A DNA stretch of 64,000 bases, taken from NCBI GenBank assembly GCA_033977485.1, contig CM066988.1, positions 77,472,669-77,536,668 on the forward strand, written 5' to 3'. The stretch's first letter is position 1. Each line of letters starts with the position of its first letter. This document shows positions 1 to 11,889 of this stretch, in pieces. This stretch comes from Hydrangea macrophylla (taxonomy: Eukaryota > Streptophyta > Magnoliopsida > Cornales > Hydrangeaceae). The notes under the pieces are model-generated. The model was not told the origin of the DNA. It ran no database searches and worked only from the letters and a program-made list of their open reading frames with translations. Made by a program: the position numbers and the translations under genes.

Positions 1-2
1 AT

Positions 3-893
3 GAATTCCTAGTTATGTCGTTCGGATTGACCAATGCCCCAGCAGTGCTCATGGATCTAATGAACCGAATTTTTAAGCCTTATCTAGATCAGTTCATTAT
101 TATGTTCATAGATGACATCCTTATCTACTCCAAGACAGAGGTAGAACACGAAAGACATGTGAAGATAGCACTTCAGACTCTACGAGACAATCACTTGTTT
201 GCAAAGTATAGCAAGTGCGAGTTCTGGCTAAAAAAAGTCAAATTTTTAGGCCATGTTGTCTCACAGGAAGGAATAGCAGTTGATTTGTCAAAAATCGACG
301 TTGTCTTGGATTGGAATAGACCGACCATAACAATAGAAGTCAGAAGTTGTTTTGGTCTAGCTGGATACTATCAGATATTCGTGGAAGGATTCTCCAAGAT
401 CGCAGCCCCTCTTACTGGATTGACCAGAAAGGACCTAAAGTACGAATGGAACGACAAGCATAAACGCGCATTTCAAGAGTTAAAGAAAAGATTAACCATG
501 GCGCCAGTGCTTGCAATACCGAAGATCGGTGAACAGTTCACCATATACAGCGATGCATCACACTAAGGGCTTGGATGTGTGATTATACAGGACAGACGAG
601 TGATAGTGTATGGATCACGATAGTTAAAACCACATAAGCTTAACTATCCTATGCACAATCTCAAGCTAGCTGTAATCGTCTTTACACTCAAGATTTGGAG
701 AAACTACCTCTACGGAGAGAAGTTCGATCTGTTTTCAGATCACAAGAGCCGAAGATACATGTTCTCTCAAAAGGAGCTGAACATGAGGCAGCGACATTGG
801 ATGGAATTGTTAAAGGACTATGATTGCACCTTACAGTACCACCCTGGTTAAGCAAACGTTGTTGCTGATGCACTAAGCCAGAAACCCCGCAAA
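3..893 (+). pseudogene. Reverse transcriptase / RNase H relic
   Basis: The frame that starts near base 3 reads FGLTNAP and the intact RT catalytic core FIDDILIYS, then the thumb region ([13 protein letters not shown]) and the RNase H start YSDASH. A stop at 564-566 falls just after YSDASH. A second segment at 651-851 gives WRNYLYGEKF, DHKS and the RNase H end QYHPG, followed at once by another stop (849-851), after which ANVVADALS is still readable. The catalytic aspartates of the RT palm are present, but the polypeptide is interrupted at least twice and further stops follow after about 958. Confidence 0.85.
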
Positions 894-1114
894 CTCATCG
901 TATCCTCTCTCATGGTTAGAGAATGGAAAGCGTTGGAGATGTTAACAAAATTTGATTTTTAGACTACCGAGTTAAGTGAAGGACGACTCTTTGGATGTCT
1001 CGTGGTACAACCGATGCTCATAAGTCGTATCCTTGAAGCTCAAGAAAGGACGAAGGACTTCATCAATGGTTTGAGAAAGCATCAGTAAAAGATCCCATTG
1101 AATAGAATATAGGA

Positions 1115-1965
1115 GTGGATGGAGGAATTAGATGTCGCAATCGACTTTGTGTACCCGATGAGGACAACCTGAGGAAAGATGTATTGGACGAATCACATAA
1201 GTCAAGGATGACTGTTCATCTGGGAGGAACAAAAATGCATAAGGATTTAAAGAGAAACTTCTGGTGGGAAGGAATGAAGAAAGAAGTAGCGGATTATGTA
1301 TCCAAGTGTATGACCTGCAAACAAGTTAAAGCTGAACATCATAAACCAAGAGGACTGTTACAGCCACTGCCAGTTCCCGGATGGAAATAGGAGCACATTA
1401 TGATGGATTTCGTTGTAGGATGCCAAGATCGAAACAGAATCATGACGATGTTTGGGTGATCGTGGATCGACTCACCAAATCGTCTTATTCCATTGCTTAT
1501 AGTATGACTTACCCGGTTGAGAAGTTCAGCAGACTGTACATACAAGTCATTCAACTGAACGAAGTACCTGTATCAATCGTGTCAGATCGCGATTCACGTT
1601 TCACATCAGGATTTTGGGAAAGCTTACAGACAGCACTGGAAACTTCATTGAAGTTAAGTTTAGCATTTCACCCCCAAACTGACGGACAGACTGAGAGAGT
1701 CAATCAAGTAATGGAGGACATGCTCTGAGGCTCTGCAATAGATTTTGAAAGTTCACGGGAAGAGAACCTACCACTAATAGAGTTCGCATACAACAACAAC
1801 TATCATTCGAGTACAAGGATGTCACCATTGAAGCTTTATATGGAAGACCGTGTCGATAACCTTTATGCTGGGCAGAAGTTAGAGATGACAAACTTCTAGG
1901 ACCTGAGATGGTTCGAGAAACAAACGAGAAGATTAACATCGTTAAGGAAAGGATGAAAGCAGCTT
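1115..1965 (+). pseudogene. Integrase relic
   Basis: Frame 1115-1390 gives the end of the linker and the zinc-binding HHCC region (H..K.R...H.GG.KMHKDL and C.TCKQVKAEHH). A stop at 1388-1390 coincides with a shift to the frame of 1381-1728, which carries WVIVDRLTKS, the second catalytic Asp in VSDRDSRFTSGFW and the FHPQTDGQTERVNQ block with the catalytic Glu. A stop lies at 1726-1728, beyond which YNN.YHSS-like and GRPC-like segments survive in other frames. The order and spacing are those of a gypsy integrase; it cannot be translated as one protein. Confidence 0.85.
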
Positions 1966-1979
1966 AGAGCTGACAGAAA

Positions 1980-2444
1980 AGCTACACAGATAAGCACCGA
2001 AAGGACTTGGAATTCAGTATTGGAGATAATGTATTCCTAAAAGTATCACTGGTACGAAGCGTTGTCAGATTTGGACAGAAGAGAGGAAAGCTTTCACCAC
2101 GTTACATTGGACTGTTCAAAATTCTGAAACGCGTGGAAAAAGTTCCTTACAGACTTGCACTGCCACCCAAGATGTTAGGAGTGCATAATGTCTTTCATAT
2201 CAGCATGTTGAAGAGAGTCGTGCATGATCCATCTCATGAGATCAACTTCACCGACATCGAAGTGAATGACAATATGACTTACAATGAAGGACCAGTGAAG
2301 ATTACGGAACGAGGAACTAGGAAGTTGAGGACTAAGGAAATCCCTCTAGTGAAAGCTCAGTGGACACATCATGATGAACTTGAAGCTTCCTGGGAACTAG
2401 AATCAGAAATGCATGAGAAGTTTTCTTACCTTTTCAATGTATAG
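1980..2444 (+). pseudogene. Integrase C-terminus / chromodomain-like tail
   Basis: This is the longest intact stretch of the element's C-terminus (145 aa from 2007). It contains GDNVFLKVS, GKLSPRYIG, FKIL.RV, YRLALPP and VHNVFHISMLK, which form the GPY/F module, and then a chromodomain-like end (PLVKAQW, ELEASWELESEM). In chromoviruses this region is thought to guide integration to particular chromatin. It ends at a natural stop 42 bases before the 3' LTR. Confidence 0.85.
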
Positions 2445-2475
2445 CTAGCTCTGATTCCGGGGACGGAATCTTTAA

Positions 2476-2486
2476 TAGGAGGTGGA
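2476..2486 (+). other. Polypurine tract
   Basis: The purine-rich run taggaggtgga directly abuts the LTR start TGATGCAATACCCG at 2487. A polypurine tract at this place primes plus-strand DNA synthesis in LTR retrotransposons. Confidence 0.75.
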
Positions 2487-3163
2487 TGATGCAATACCCG
2501 TAAATTTCTGTTATTAATAAAACGAGCCCCGTATTTTGTTCGTATTTCTAGTATCATATATATATATATAACTAATACGCATTTATTTATTAAAAACTTA
2601 GACTGTAAGTTTCAGACCCGAACTGACTAGTCACGCAAAACTGTAAAATCTTTATTAGTCTGAACTGTAGGACACGTAATTTGAACGACGACCCAACTAT
2701 ACATATTTGGAAATAGGAATATTACCCTATATAGCTATGGTACTACCCTAAGCTTCATATACCCATTGGGTATTTGACCTTCCCAAACATCCCCCTAACC
2801 TTTGGATCATCACCACCTTACCCCCTCAAACCCGCCGGACATACCCACACACCTCCCCAACCGCCGGCTTCATTTCCCCCTCCCTAGGCACGCTCTCAAT
2901 CAATCTCACTCACATCTATTCCAAACAGATTCTCAAATTTGTTCATGTATACATATGTATATGTGGCTGTGTATATAATATATATAGGGGTGTATAGAGA
3001 GAGGGAGACCACTATGAGAGTTAGGAAGCAAGCAAACCCAAACACTTTTCCCACCTTTACACTTTGCCTCAAGCACACTCCACACACACACAAGAAGACC
3101 ACCGGAGGAGTAGAGAAGGAGAGAGAAAGAGATGAAGAGCTAGAGAGAGAGAGAGAGTCTCGC

Positions 3164-3165
<2 letters not shown>

Positions 3166-3211
<46 letters not shown>

Positions 3212-3268
3212 CCGGACTGTGGTATGACCCCTACACACCCCCTCTACATATTTTGTATGTTTTAAGCA

Positions 3269-3316
<48 letters not shown>
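3166..3316. repeat. (GA)n and (CA)n microsatellites inside the LTR
   Basis: A GA run at about 3166-3209 and a CA run at about 3270-3316 lie 60 bp apart. The reading frames that cross them (2939-3265 and its reverse) are low-complexity frames, not genes. Confidence 0.95.
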
Positions 3317-3319
<3 letters not shown>

Positions 3320-3734
3320 GACCTCAGACACGGGCCAAACAGAGCCTTATGCCCTGGTTAAGTCCAGGCGCCATTAAAGTTTCTTTTGAAGCTTGAATTT
3401 TCAAACTTAACTACAACCCCCAAAAATGGTACCAAACAGACCCTATAGGTCCCAGATAGACCCCCCATGTACCGCTTGGAGATTAAACCATGTGTTGGTT
3501 AACCATGATAGCATTATTCTTGAAAAATCGAAAAAGAATAATCCCTTCATGGGACCCTAAAACGAATGAACTAACTCAAAATGGCTCCCTTCTGGCCATT
3601 TTGGCATTAATCGTACCCATTTACATGGAGAGATGAGAGAGATATGCCCCTTGGAAGTTTTCCAGCGAAGTCACGGGTCACCGGCGGCGAGCTTGGTTCA
3701 CCGGATAAGACATGATCCGTTTAGGTTTCGGGTT

Positions 3735-3890
3735 ATATCATTTACCCATGGGTCCGGTCGGGTCGGGCCTTGGGTAGGATCGGGTTGGCATGTGTGTATA
3801 AATGGGTATCAGGTCGGATTTTTAAAGTTGGATCAGGTTGTATGTGTAAGTCGGTAACCCGTTGGGTTGGGTCGGATCGGGTCTGACCTG
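3735..3890. repeat. GGGTCGG-rich patch
   Basis: Many variants of GGGTCGG / GGTCGGAT / GGGTTGG occur in about 155 bp, a strong G-rich contrast with the AT-rich LTR around it. It may be a small nested insertion or a degenerate short repeat. Confidence 0.5.
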
Positions 3891-5505
3891 CGAATCCTTA
3901 ATAATCCTTAATTAGTTATTTCATATTACTAAGTATTCTATTAATACGGATTAGTAATTTAATATACTGCTTTAGGATTAATTAACATTTTATTATTCTG
4001 TTAAATAAGGTTAGTAATTATATATGTATATCTTTACTTTTTATTTTATAAATAAATTATAAGTAAATCTTATATTGTTTTAAAATTTTAAAATAGATTT
4101 AAAAAGCCAAATTGTATTGTGAAAATTATGAGATACTATTTTAAATAATACTTGTATATTCTGAAATTATAATATATAAATGCATATATATATTGTTAAA
4201 TATAAACAATAATCATAGGCTTCGCTTCAATTAATAATTATAATTTATTTTTTAATAATTCTAAGCTATTTAAAAATGGTTTTAAATATCAAAATTTAAT
4301 TTTTAAATATTCTGAAAATTTATTGAAGAGTATTTTATACTCTAAAATTATAAGATATTAATCATTAGGTGTTACACTTATTATTTATTTAAGCCTAAAT
4401 AAATAATAAGAAGTTGTTTTTAAATAAAAAAAATTTAAGTAATAAATACCTATTAACCAATTTCAAATATAGGAAAATTATATCAACTTTCCCTAAGGCC
4501 TAATGCCTATGTTTTATAAATTTTTATTTATAAAACCCAAACTTTAGTATTCTTAATAATTATTAATTTTAATAAAGGATAGGTTTGGTTAAACTTTTAA
4601 TTAATTTAAATGCCAAACGAACTCCGAAAATTACGAGAAAAATAAACTAGCCTATTTTAAGGCCTAGTATTTAATAAAAATATTAATTAGGACCAAATGT
4701 CTTTCTAAAATATATTTTGTAATTGGGGTGTCCCTAAGTTTATTATTAGACGATTAAAACTTCAATAATTTATAGAAAATAAATTGTAACTCAGAAAAAT
4801 ACACGGTCAATTCCCAGAGTCTTAGAATAATATCTAGAATTTTCCCCTTAAGTTTGGTGACATTTTGGCATAGTAAAAAATACAGCTTATCTTTAGGGCC
4901 CATTCTAGTATAGAAAATCCAGTCTTTTATATGACGGACTCCAATTTGAGTTTAGTCAATAAGGTTAGACTCAGAATGATGTCCAGATTATCATGTTGAG
5001 GTTTAGGGACCCATTCGGCACAATTACCATTATGCCCTTAATTCTAGTAAGCTTATTTAACCGACGTTCTATGGATTCATATACTTTATAGGGACCGCAA
5101 CTACGCTTGCTTTTACGAATCCACATCGAGGTGAGTGGTCATAACTCACTTGGTATATTATAGAATTACTCTTTGTGTGTTATGTAAATACCCGGTGTGT
5201 CCTATGTGGACATATCGGATGAGCATTATTTATGTGAACGTTAAGACATACTGTTTATATGATGAACGCATGTTTAGATAACCATACTCCATGCTTGATT
5301 TATAATTGTTGTTATGATTCATGCTTATTACGTTTTACGATTATACCATCACTTGAACATTCATATAGACGTAGTCGAGTTATGATGTCAATATTGACGT
5401 TTGCATGGTTAGTCAAGGAGATTAACCCAAGGTTATTATCATACATGTTTGAGTGGACCGCGAGGTCCAAGTGGTATAGTCAAATCAATGGGAACAACGA
5501 TAAAT

Positions 5506-5798
5506 GCTATAGAGGCCCTGCTTGGCGACGATAGCAAAAGTACCCATTTGAATTAATGGATTAAAGCATAAGTTGATGGCATATACGCTATAGAGGCCCT
5601 ACTAGGCGACGATAGCAAAATATCCATCTAAACTTTGAATACAATAGTTACCTTTCATAATGCTATAGAGGCCTTTCTAGGCGACGATAGCGCTGTAACT
5701 ATTCTATTCTCCAGGCAAGGTCACGAGGACCTAAGAGTACAATGATTACACTCTTTTAAAACTAAAACTGCTATAAGGCCCTGCTAGACGACGACAAC
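5506..5798 (+). repeat. Four spaced copies of a 30-bp repeat
   Basis: The unit gctatagaggccctgcttgg followed by cgacgatagc occurs at 5506-5535, 5587-5616, 5662-5691 and, less well kept, 5770-5798. The copies start 81, 75 and 108 bp apart with unrelated sequence between, so it is an interspersed array within the LTR rather than a simple tandem repeat. Confidence 0.85.
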
Positions 5799-6527
5799 AA
5801 CAACGTAATCATTCTACTCTAAGCCAACGGCATTACACTAGTAATGTAACAAGTCATATGAGTCAGTAAGGGTGTCTGAGTAAAGTCAAATATATCGATA
5901 CTGCATTGTGTCATCACAACATCATGTTATATGCTCATCAAATGTTTATTTTCAAGATATTCGACGTACTTGTATACTATTGCTTGTATTAGGAGTGATC
6001 GGTTAGACGAACTCATTTAGCTTCAAAAGCTAACTGCTCTTCTTACCCTGGACATATTACGTTTAGGTTATAATGAAGAAAATCATCAAGGTGACCATGA
6101 AGAAGAATATCACTATCCTCAAGAGGGGAACTATCAGGAAGGTTATCCTGAGGAAGACTTTCAGGAAGAGTATAATAATGAAGGATATGGGTATGCCAGC
6201 TAGAAAGAAGACCTTGGCCTATTACCACATTAAGATTTCCTTTATGTTTTAAGAAACTATCTTTTGTTGTTGTAATAATTTAAGTGGCGTCAATCGTCCA
6301 AACTTATCTTTTCTGGTTTTCATTTGGAACTTTTGTAATAGCCTAAGTACCAAAACATTTGAAGTTCCCCCATGAATACCATTAGACGTTTTGAAATTTC
6401 TTACTTTGATATATCCATGATAGAATGCTTATACGGACAGGTCAGTCTTATGTAACTTGTCATGGCTCACAGATCCGGAAAGGAAAATTTTATTTCCCTA
6501 TAGTTTTCGCTACTCCGGGGCGTGACA

Positions 6528-6931
6528 AGAACACGTACCTTATACAAGTTATGAGTTTTTAACGACTGTTGATAGCTTTATATGTCAATAGAACAACTCA
6601 TGGCCCGTTAATGCACTATAAGAACTATCATATTAAATAAGAGTCATACACTCCATCATGCTACAGTGTATACCTGATGAGATATCCAGTCTTATCATCC
6701 ACTATGACAAGTTCTAAGTTTCTAAGAATAGTAATTCATATCTCACGTATATATATATCCCATACATACACGAATTACTACCTACTATGATACTTAAGGA
6801 TTACACAATCATCTCATGAAACATACACAATCAAATGTATAAATGATATCCATATATAAAATGCCAAATGTCACATACATAAAGACCGGGTTTGAGGGCA
6901 CAATCCCAACAAATTAACCAACAAAAGTAAT
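6528..6931. other. Unassigned AT-rich spacer
   Basis: About 400 bp between the end of the first LTR and the start of the next LTR relic. I see no reading frame, RNA gene or repeat end in it. Confidence 0.5.
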
Positions 6932-7596
6932 TGTAATAATCGAAACTTTTAAGTTGGACCTTCATAAATGTTTGTAATTTTGTTTGGTTGTAACACAATT
7001 TTTTAGAACCAATTTTGGGGTCAAAGTTGAATTTATTGTGAGGCTAGATAGTAAATACTAAAGAAACTTTGATCACATGTAAGCTCTGCAAATTAATTCC
7101 TTTGTAACACTTTTGCAAGCTAATGGCCATAGACATACATAAGTAATTAAGACATCTATTTTCTAAGCTTTATTTGTGCCCAAGTATATAAATTAAGACA
7201 TCCATTTCTATGCTTTAATTATGTTCAAGTGTATATAAAGCATATGACCGTGGAATGAAAACACACACAAAAAAAAGAGAGAAAAAGAAAAAGGTTAGGA
7301 GAGAGAGAGAGAGAGAGAGAGAGAAAATAAATCTGTAGTGAGATTTTGTTACTAGACAAGAGTTATACAAGGGAATGTATGTGTATTTTCAACCAAGTCT
7401 ATCATATTTGTGTGTATATATACGTGTATATTTTACTAAATATGGTTTGTATTATGTGTGTATATCACTAGAAACACAGTTTTTTTTTCATATATGGTGA
7501 TAGATAAACACATACATATTAATTTTTTTAAGTGGATATACGCGTGTATATATATCTTGGCGTGGTAAGAAATCCAGAAGTTAACTGAATTAATAG
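6932..7596 (+). repeat. LTR relic, left piece
   Basis: Starts TGTAATAATCG, resembling the TGTAATACCCG start of related LTRs, and contains a GA run near 7298-7324. It ends in AATAG, the target site of the nested element. Confidence 0.5.
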
Positions 7597-9752
7597 TGTC
7601 ACGACCAATCCCACTACGCGTGGAAATAGGACACATGGCACGCCACCAAGGCTCATCCAATCATCATCTAATGATACGCAGCGGAAAGAACTGTAAAACA
7701 AACCTGGGTAATTTAAAACTTTAGGGAACATTACCCTTTGAATTGAAATTTCCTTGAAATCAGAGTTATAAAAAGTTTTGGCCAAATGAAAATACATTCC
7801 AAAGAATCAGTTCTGAAAATAGGGGTTCAGTCGACTGATCAGGGAACCCAGTCGACTGCTCAGTCGACTGATCAAGATCTCCAGTCGACTGTGCTAAGCA
7901 GAACCAAAAATGCAACATTTTAAAAGGGGGTCCAGTCGACTGATCTGGGGACCCAGTCGACTGGTTTTACCATTAATCAAAACAGTAGCCAAATATCAAC
8001 AGTGTTCAGTCGACTGATCAAAGGTTCAGTCGACTGCTTCTCTTACTACTCACTTTCAGTGTCTCCATCCTACGAGATCCAGTTGACTGATCTTGGGTTC
8101 AGTCGACTGCTCCCCTGCTGGGCAGCCCTATGTTGATAATTAACAACTCATGCTTTCTCCACATAACACCAAAACAACCACAACTGATTTTCAACATTTA
8201 AAACTTAACTACAGACGTTCAAATACAGAATTACCATGTTACAGAACAAATCCAAAGATCTATTACAACTTACTATTACAATTTCAAATCCTTACACAAG
8301 GTTTAAGCATTTAAAACAAAAACATATACAAATATGTTTCCCCGGCGTTCCTCAGCCTCACTCCTCACGATTCTTCTTGTCTTTCTTCTTACCTGCAATG
8401 GAGTACATCTCCACTGCTCAGCTATATGCTGAGCGTACAATTCTAAATGTATGCTTATATGACAGTTCATGGTTTAAGCATCTTAAAACACATAGAAATA
8501 GTCTCTGGGGTGAGTGGTACGCATTCATCCGGTCGATGCCGTAGGAGGCCCACCTCTCCCACGCATCTCGTACACTGGTTGGGCCTTCCTCCAAACCAGG
8601 TACCGTGTACTGGTTGGGCCCACCTCCAATCCAGACACAACCACAATTCCAATTCCATTTCAATCACAATTACAATCCTCAAGGTTCGAGGAGCTTACTC
8701 CGGATGAATTTGCACCAAAGTCCCCTTTGACCCAAGTAGACACATATCATGCTCACATAAACAGTTATACGTGCTTTTCATATAATTTCACGTGCATAAT
8801 TAACGGGCCTAATTAATACATGAATTTCGCCCGGATCCAAGAATATTAAAAATGATGTTCAAAACATGAAAATCCATATATTTCATAGATCTAGAATTCA
8901 GACCTCGTGCGATTCTCTTCAAATTTTGAAGGATCGTCTAGGGGGCTAATTAATCGTCGGATTCCAAATTATACGCGATTCCTACGAGTTTTACATGATT
9001 TTCCCCAAAAGTCTAGAATTAATATTTTTACAAAAATTGGCCAAACACGACCTAAGTAGTACCAAAACGTAGGTCTTACCTCCACGAGTTCAAATCTTGA
9101 ATCTGGAAAAAATCTGACGGACGAATGGTCGTCGATCGGTGTCGCAAAGCCCGTTGGCTCAATCTCCCTTCTCTCTCCTCTCTCTCTAGATATTTTTAGC
9201 AAGTTTGGATGAGAGTGAATCTCATCCACCACTATTTATAGACAAACTTTCTGAGAATTACGTTTACCTCCCTGCAAGTTTCTCAAACTTCTAATTAACC
9301 CATGAAACTTCGCACACGTCCATTTTATAACTTTACGAGTGAAAATTATAAATTCCAGAAGTTTTCGACTAAGTCTCGTTTGGTCCAAATATTACGTCTG
9401 AAAACTAGGTTATGTGAAGTCTCTAAACAACCTACCTTTTATTTAACATGGTACTCACGTTCTCACCACAGTTCTCAAAAAGATATACAACAATACCAAA
9501 ATTACAAGAATTTACACTACTCAGGTAAATTCACTATTCATCATAATACCAGAAAGTCAAATAACATTTAAATCATATAAATGTCATTTAATCGTGCCAA
9601 TGTAAAATGAACTACCAGGTTCCTGTGTCCTCACTGACACCTTATTGTTGACTCATAGTCAACTCCAATCCCATTTATCAATTAACATTGATAAAATCAC
9701 AGATTCAATTGCGCATGATAAAAACTTATGAAATTTTGGAACAGGCGTGACA
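7597..9752 (-). repeat. 3' LTR of nested element
   Basis: On the - strand it starts TGTCACGCC and ends GGTCGTGACA. The copy is collinear with 14501-16656 at a constant offset of 6,904 bp. Reading frames inside it (for example 8236-8544, 8447-8707, 8969-9232, 9302-9571) recur in the other LTR but resemble no protein. Confidence 0.95.
7828..8109. repeat. Array of the palindrome CAGTCGACTG in the 3' LTR
   Basis: Ten copies start at 7828, 7849, 7861, 7882, 7933, 7954, 8007, 8027, 8080 and 8100; nine are exact and the copy at 8080 has one change. They form five pairs with 20-21 bp between starts, and the last pairs recur every 72-74 bp. Most first members are followed by atc, giving CAGTCGACTGATC. 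The pattern is that of binding sites arranged on one face of the DNA helix; no function is known to me. Confidence 0.9.
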
Positions 9753-9772
9753 ACTCTCCCCTCCAAAAAGGA
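9753..9772 (-). other. Polypurine tract
   Basis: On the - strand a purine-rich run (tttttggaggggagagt) directly precedes the 3' LTR start TGTCACGCC. Position and composition fit the plus-strand primer of the element. Confidence 0.8.
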
Positions 9773-9794
9773 AGTTTGTCCCCAAACTTATACC

Positions 9795-10319
9795 TCATAC
9801 GTCGAACAGGTGCGGATACTCATTCCTCATCTCTTCCTCATGTTCCCACGTAGCCTCCTCCGTCGTATGGCTACGCCATAGCACTTTCACCATTGGAATA
9901 GTTTTAGTTCTCAAGACTTGTTCCTTTCGATCTAAAATCTCTATCGGTTATTCTACATAAGTCAAGTCCCCCTGAATCTGCAGCGGTTCAGGTACAATGA
10001 TCTTACTCGTAACAGTCATACATCGTCTCAACATCGACACGTGAAATACGTTATGCACATGTTCCAACTCCGATGATAAAGCCAATCTGTAAGCCACTGG
10101 ACCTACTCTCTCTAGGATCTCAAAAGGTCCTATAAACCTTGGATTGAGTTTTCCCCTCTTTCCAAATCGGACAATGCCTTTCGAAGGCGATACTCGCAAG
10201 TAAACAAAGTCACCTACTTCAAAAGTCATCGGTCTCCGTTTCGAATTCGCATAACTCTTATAACGGCTCTGAGCTACCTTAAGTCGCTCTTGAATCAACT
10301 TCACCTTCTCAGTAGTCAT
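9795..10319 (-). pseudogene. Integrase C-terminus and chromodomain-like tail
   Basis: [27 protein letters not shown] and [12 protein letters not shown] form the GPY/F module, followed by a stop at 9948-9950. After the stop the same frame continues with KTIPMVKVLW and EEATWEHEEEM, a chromodomain-like end, and closes at a natural stop at 9795-9797, about 40 bp from the 3' LTR. Confidence 0.88.
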
Positions 10320-11135
10320 CTATATTAACTCAGGTCCTAATAACTTCCTTTTTCCAACTTCAGTCCAACAAATTGGTGATCGACACTTACGCCCATACAA
10401 AGCTTCATATAGTGCCATACCAATACTTGACTGGAATCCATTATTATAAACAAATTCAATTAACGGCAAGTGGTGCTCCCAATCATTCCCAAAGTCTAAT
10501 ACACACAATCTCAACATATCTTCTAAGGTCTGAATTATACGCTCTGACTGTCCGTCGGTCTGAGGATGAAATGCAGTACTGAAACTTACCTTCGTACCCA
10601 TAGCCTTTTGTAAACTTCCCCAAAACCTTGACGTAAAGCTACTATCCCGATCTGATACAATCACTGCTGGAACTCCATGTAGTCTTACAATCTCTTTCAC
10701 ATACAACTCTGCTAACCTCGAAGGCTTAGTCGTCTTGATTGGTAGAAAATGAGCTGACTTGGTTAATCGGTCAACTATAACCCAAATCTTATCATTCTTA
10801 TTGCATAATCGTGGAAATCCTAAAACAAAGTCCATTGTGATCTCGTCCCACTTCCATTCTGACACTGGCAATGGTTGCAATAAACTTGCAGGTACTTGTC
10901 TCTCTGCTTTCACTTGTTGACATGTCGAACACTCTGAAACATACTTAGCGACTTCACGCTTCATACCCTTCCACCAAAAGTTTTCTCTCAGGTTTTTGTA
11001 CATCTTATTACTTCCCGGGTGTACTGAATATTTCGTACTATGAGCTTCCTCCAAAAGTCGTTCCTTCAGGTCTTTCACATTTGGTACACATAATCGGTTC
11101 CCAAACTTTAGAATTCCTCGTACTACTACCAAAAC
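10320..11135 (-). pseudogene. Integrase relic
   Basis: 270-aa open segment with the zinc-binding region (EEAHSTKYSVHPG, CSTCQQVKAE) and catalytic core blocks: TMDFVLGFPR, WVIVDRLTKSAHF, VSDRDSSFTSRFW and AFHPQTDGQSERI. All three DDE residues appear to be present. The segment ends at a stop at 10320-10322 after KLLGPELI; the same frame resumes at 10319. Confidence 0.93.
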
Positions 11136-11889
11136 CAGGTCGCTTTCCCAAAGGTATCTCGTCTCTCATTTTGCACAAATAGACATCGTTAAATTGTTCC
11201 TTCTTGATCTCATCGATAATATCTGGATGTGCAATGATCGCCATCATTAAACTACCACTAGTCTCTGGAATTACATCCAACTCTAATTGTTCCATCTCCT
11301 TTACCAATTCTTTTTATTGTGTTAGCTCGTCGGCTAAATTCCTCGACGTCTTCCGGCTTAAGGCATCGGCTACTACATTCGCCTTCCCCGGATGGTACTC
11401 TATCGAAAGATCGTAATCCGTCATCAACTCCAACCATCTTCGCTGTCTCATATTCAAATTCCGTTGGGTGAAAATGTATTTCAAACTCTTGTGGTCTGTG
11501 AATATCTCACACTTTTCCCCATATAAGTAGTGTCTCCAAATCTTCAATGCATGAATTACCGCGGCCAATTCGAGATCATGAGTCGGATAATTAATCTCAT
11601 GTGTCTTCAACTGCCTAGAAGCATATGCAATTACTTTACCACCTTGCATAAGCACGCATCCCAACCCTCTATGTGAAGCATCATTATAGATCACAAACCC
11701 CTCGGTTCCGGATGGTATTGTCAGAATAGGTGCTCTCGTTAGTCGTGCTTTCAATTCTTGAAAACTGTCTTCATATTCCTGACTCCATTTAAATGTAATT
11801 CCTTTCCTCATCAATTTCGTCATTGGCAATGAAATTTTCGAGAAATGTTTAATAAAACGGCGGTAGTATCCCGCTAATCCCAAGAAACT
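11136..11889 (-). pseudogene. RNase H and connection region relic
   Basis: Reads [12 protein letters not shown], then the RNase H features [34 protein letters not shown] and [10 protein letters not shown], and the end of the domain [16 protein letters not shown] stop at 11314-11316 interrupts the spacer to the integrase. The frame is lost near 11135 by a one-base shift (the frame before it runs on to a stop at 11038). Confidence 0.9.

Larger units (their letters stand above)
1..6527 (+). mobile_element. Tekay-type Ty3/gypsy retrotransposon, 3' part, decayed
   Basis: The window opens inside the reverse transcriptase of a Ty3/gypsy element on the + strand. RT, RNase H, integrase and a chromodomain-like tail follow in the order typical of plant chromoviruses, then a polypurine tract and a 4-kb 3' LTR. 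Many stops and frame changes make it inactive. Assignment to the Tekay/Del group rests on the integrase wording (VIVDRLTKS, VSDRDSRFTSGFW, FHPQTDGQTE) and on the tail (VHNVFHISMLK). The 5' half and 5' LTR lie outside the window. Confidence 0.9.
2487..6527 (+). repeat. 3' LTR, about 4.04 kb
   Basis: The LTR begins TGATGCAATACCCG after the polypurine tract and ends CTCCGGGGCGTGACA, matching the usual TG...CA ends and the GGGGCGTGACA terminus of Tekay-type LTRs. The phrase cgaggtgagtgg near 5128 is also common in this group. It is AT-rich, has no coding signal, and contains GA and CA microsatellites, a GGGTCGG-rich patch and four copies of a 30-bp repeat. The partner 5' LTR is outside the window, so the target duplication cannot be checked. 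Confidence 0.8.

Noticed and set aside
2896..3265. 108-aa Arg/Glu-rich frame (+) and 68-aa frame (-)
   Set aside because: Microsatellite translation within the LTR.
1..6527. The first element as the second half of the nested element on the other strand
   Set aside because: Opposite strand, different LTR sequence and length (4.0 against 2.2 kb) and diverged coding text show separate families of one clade.
7828..8109. CRISPR-like look of a short repeat with spacers
   Set aside because: The repeat is only 10 bp and palindromic, spacers are 10-43 bp and regular, and the locus is a plant LTR.
8236..9571. Frames found twice, in both LTRs (for example 102 aa, 86 aa, 87 aa, 89 aa)
   Set aside because: Duplication reflects the LTR pair, not gene conservation. 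They differ by non-silent changes and match no protein family I know.
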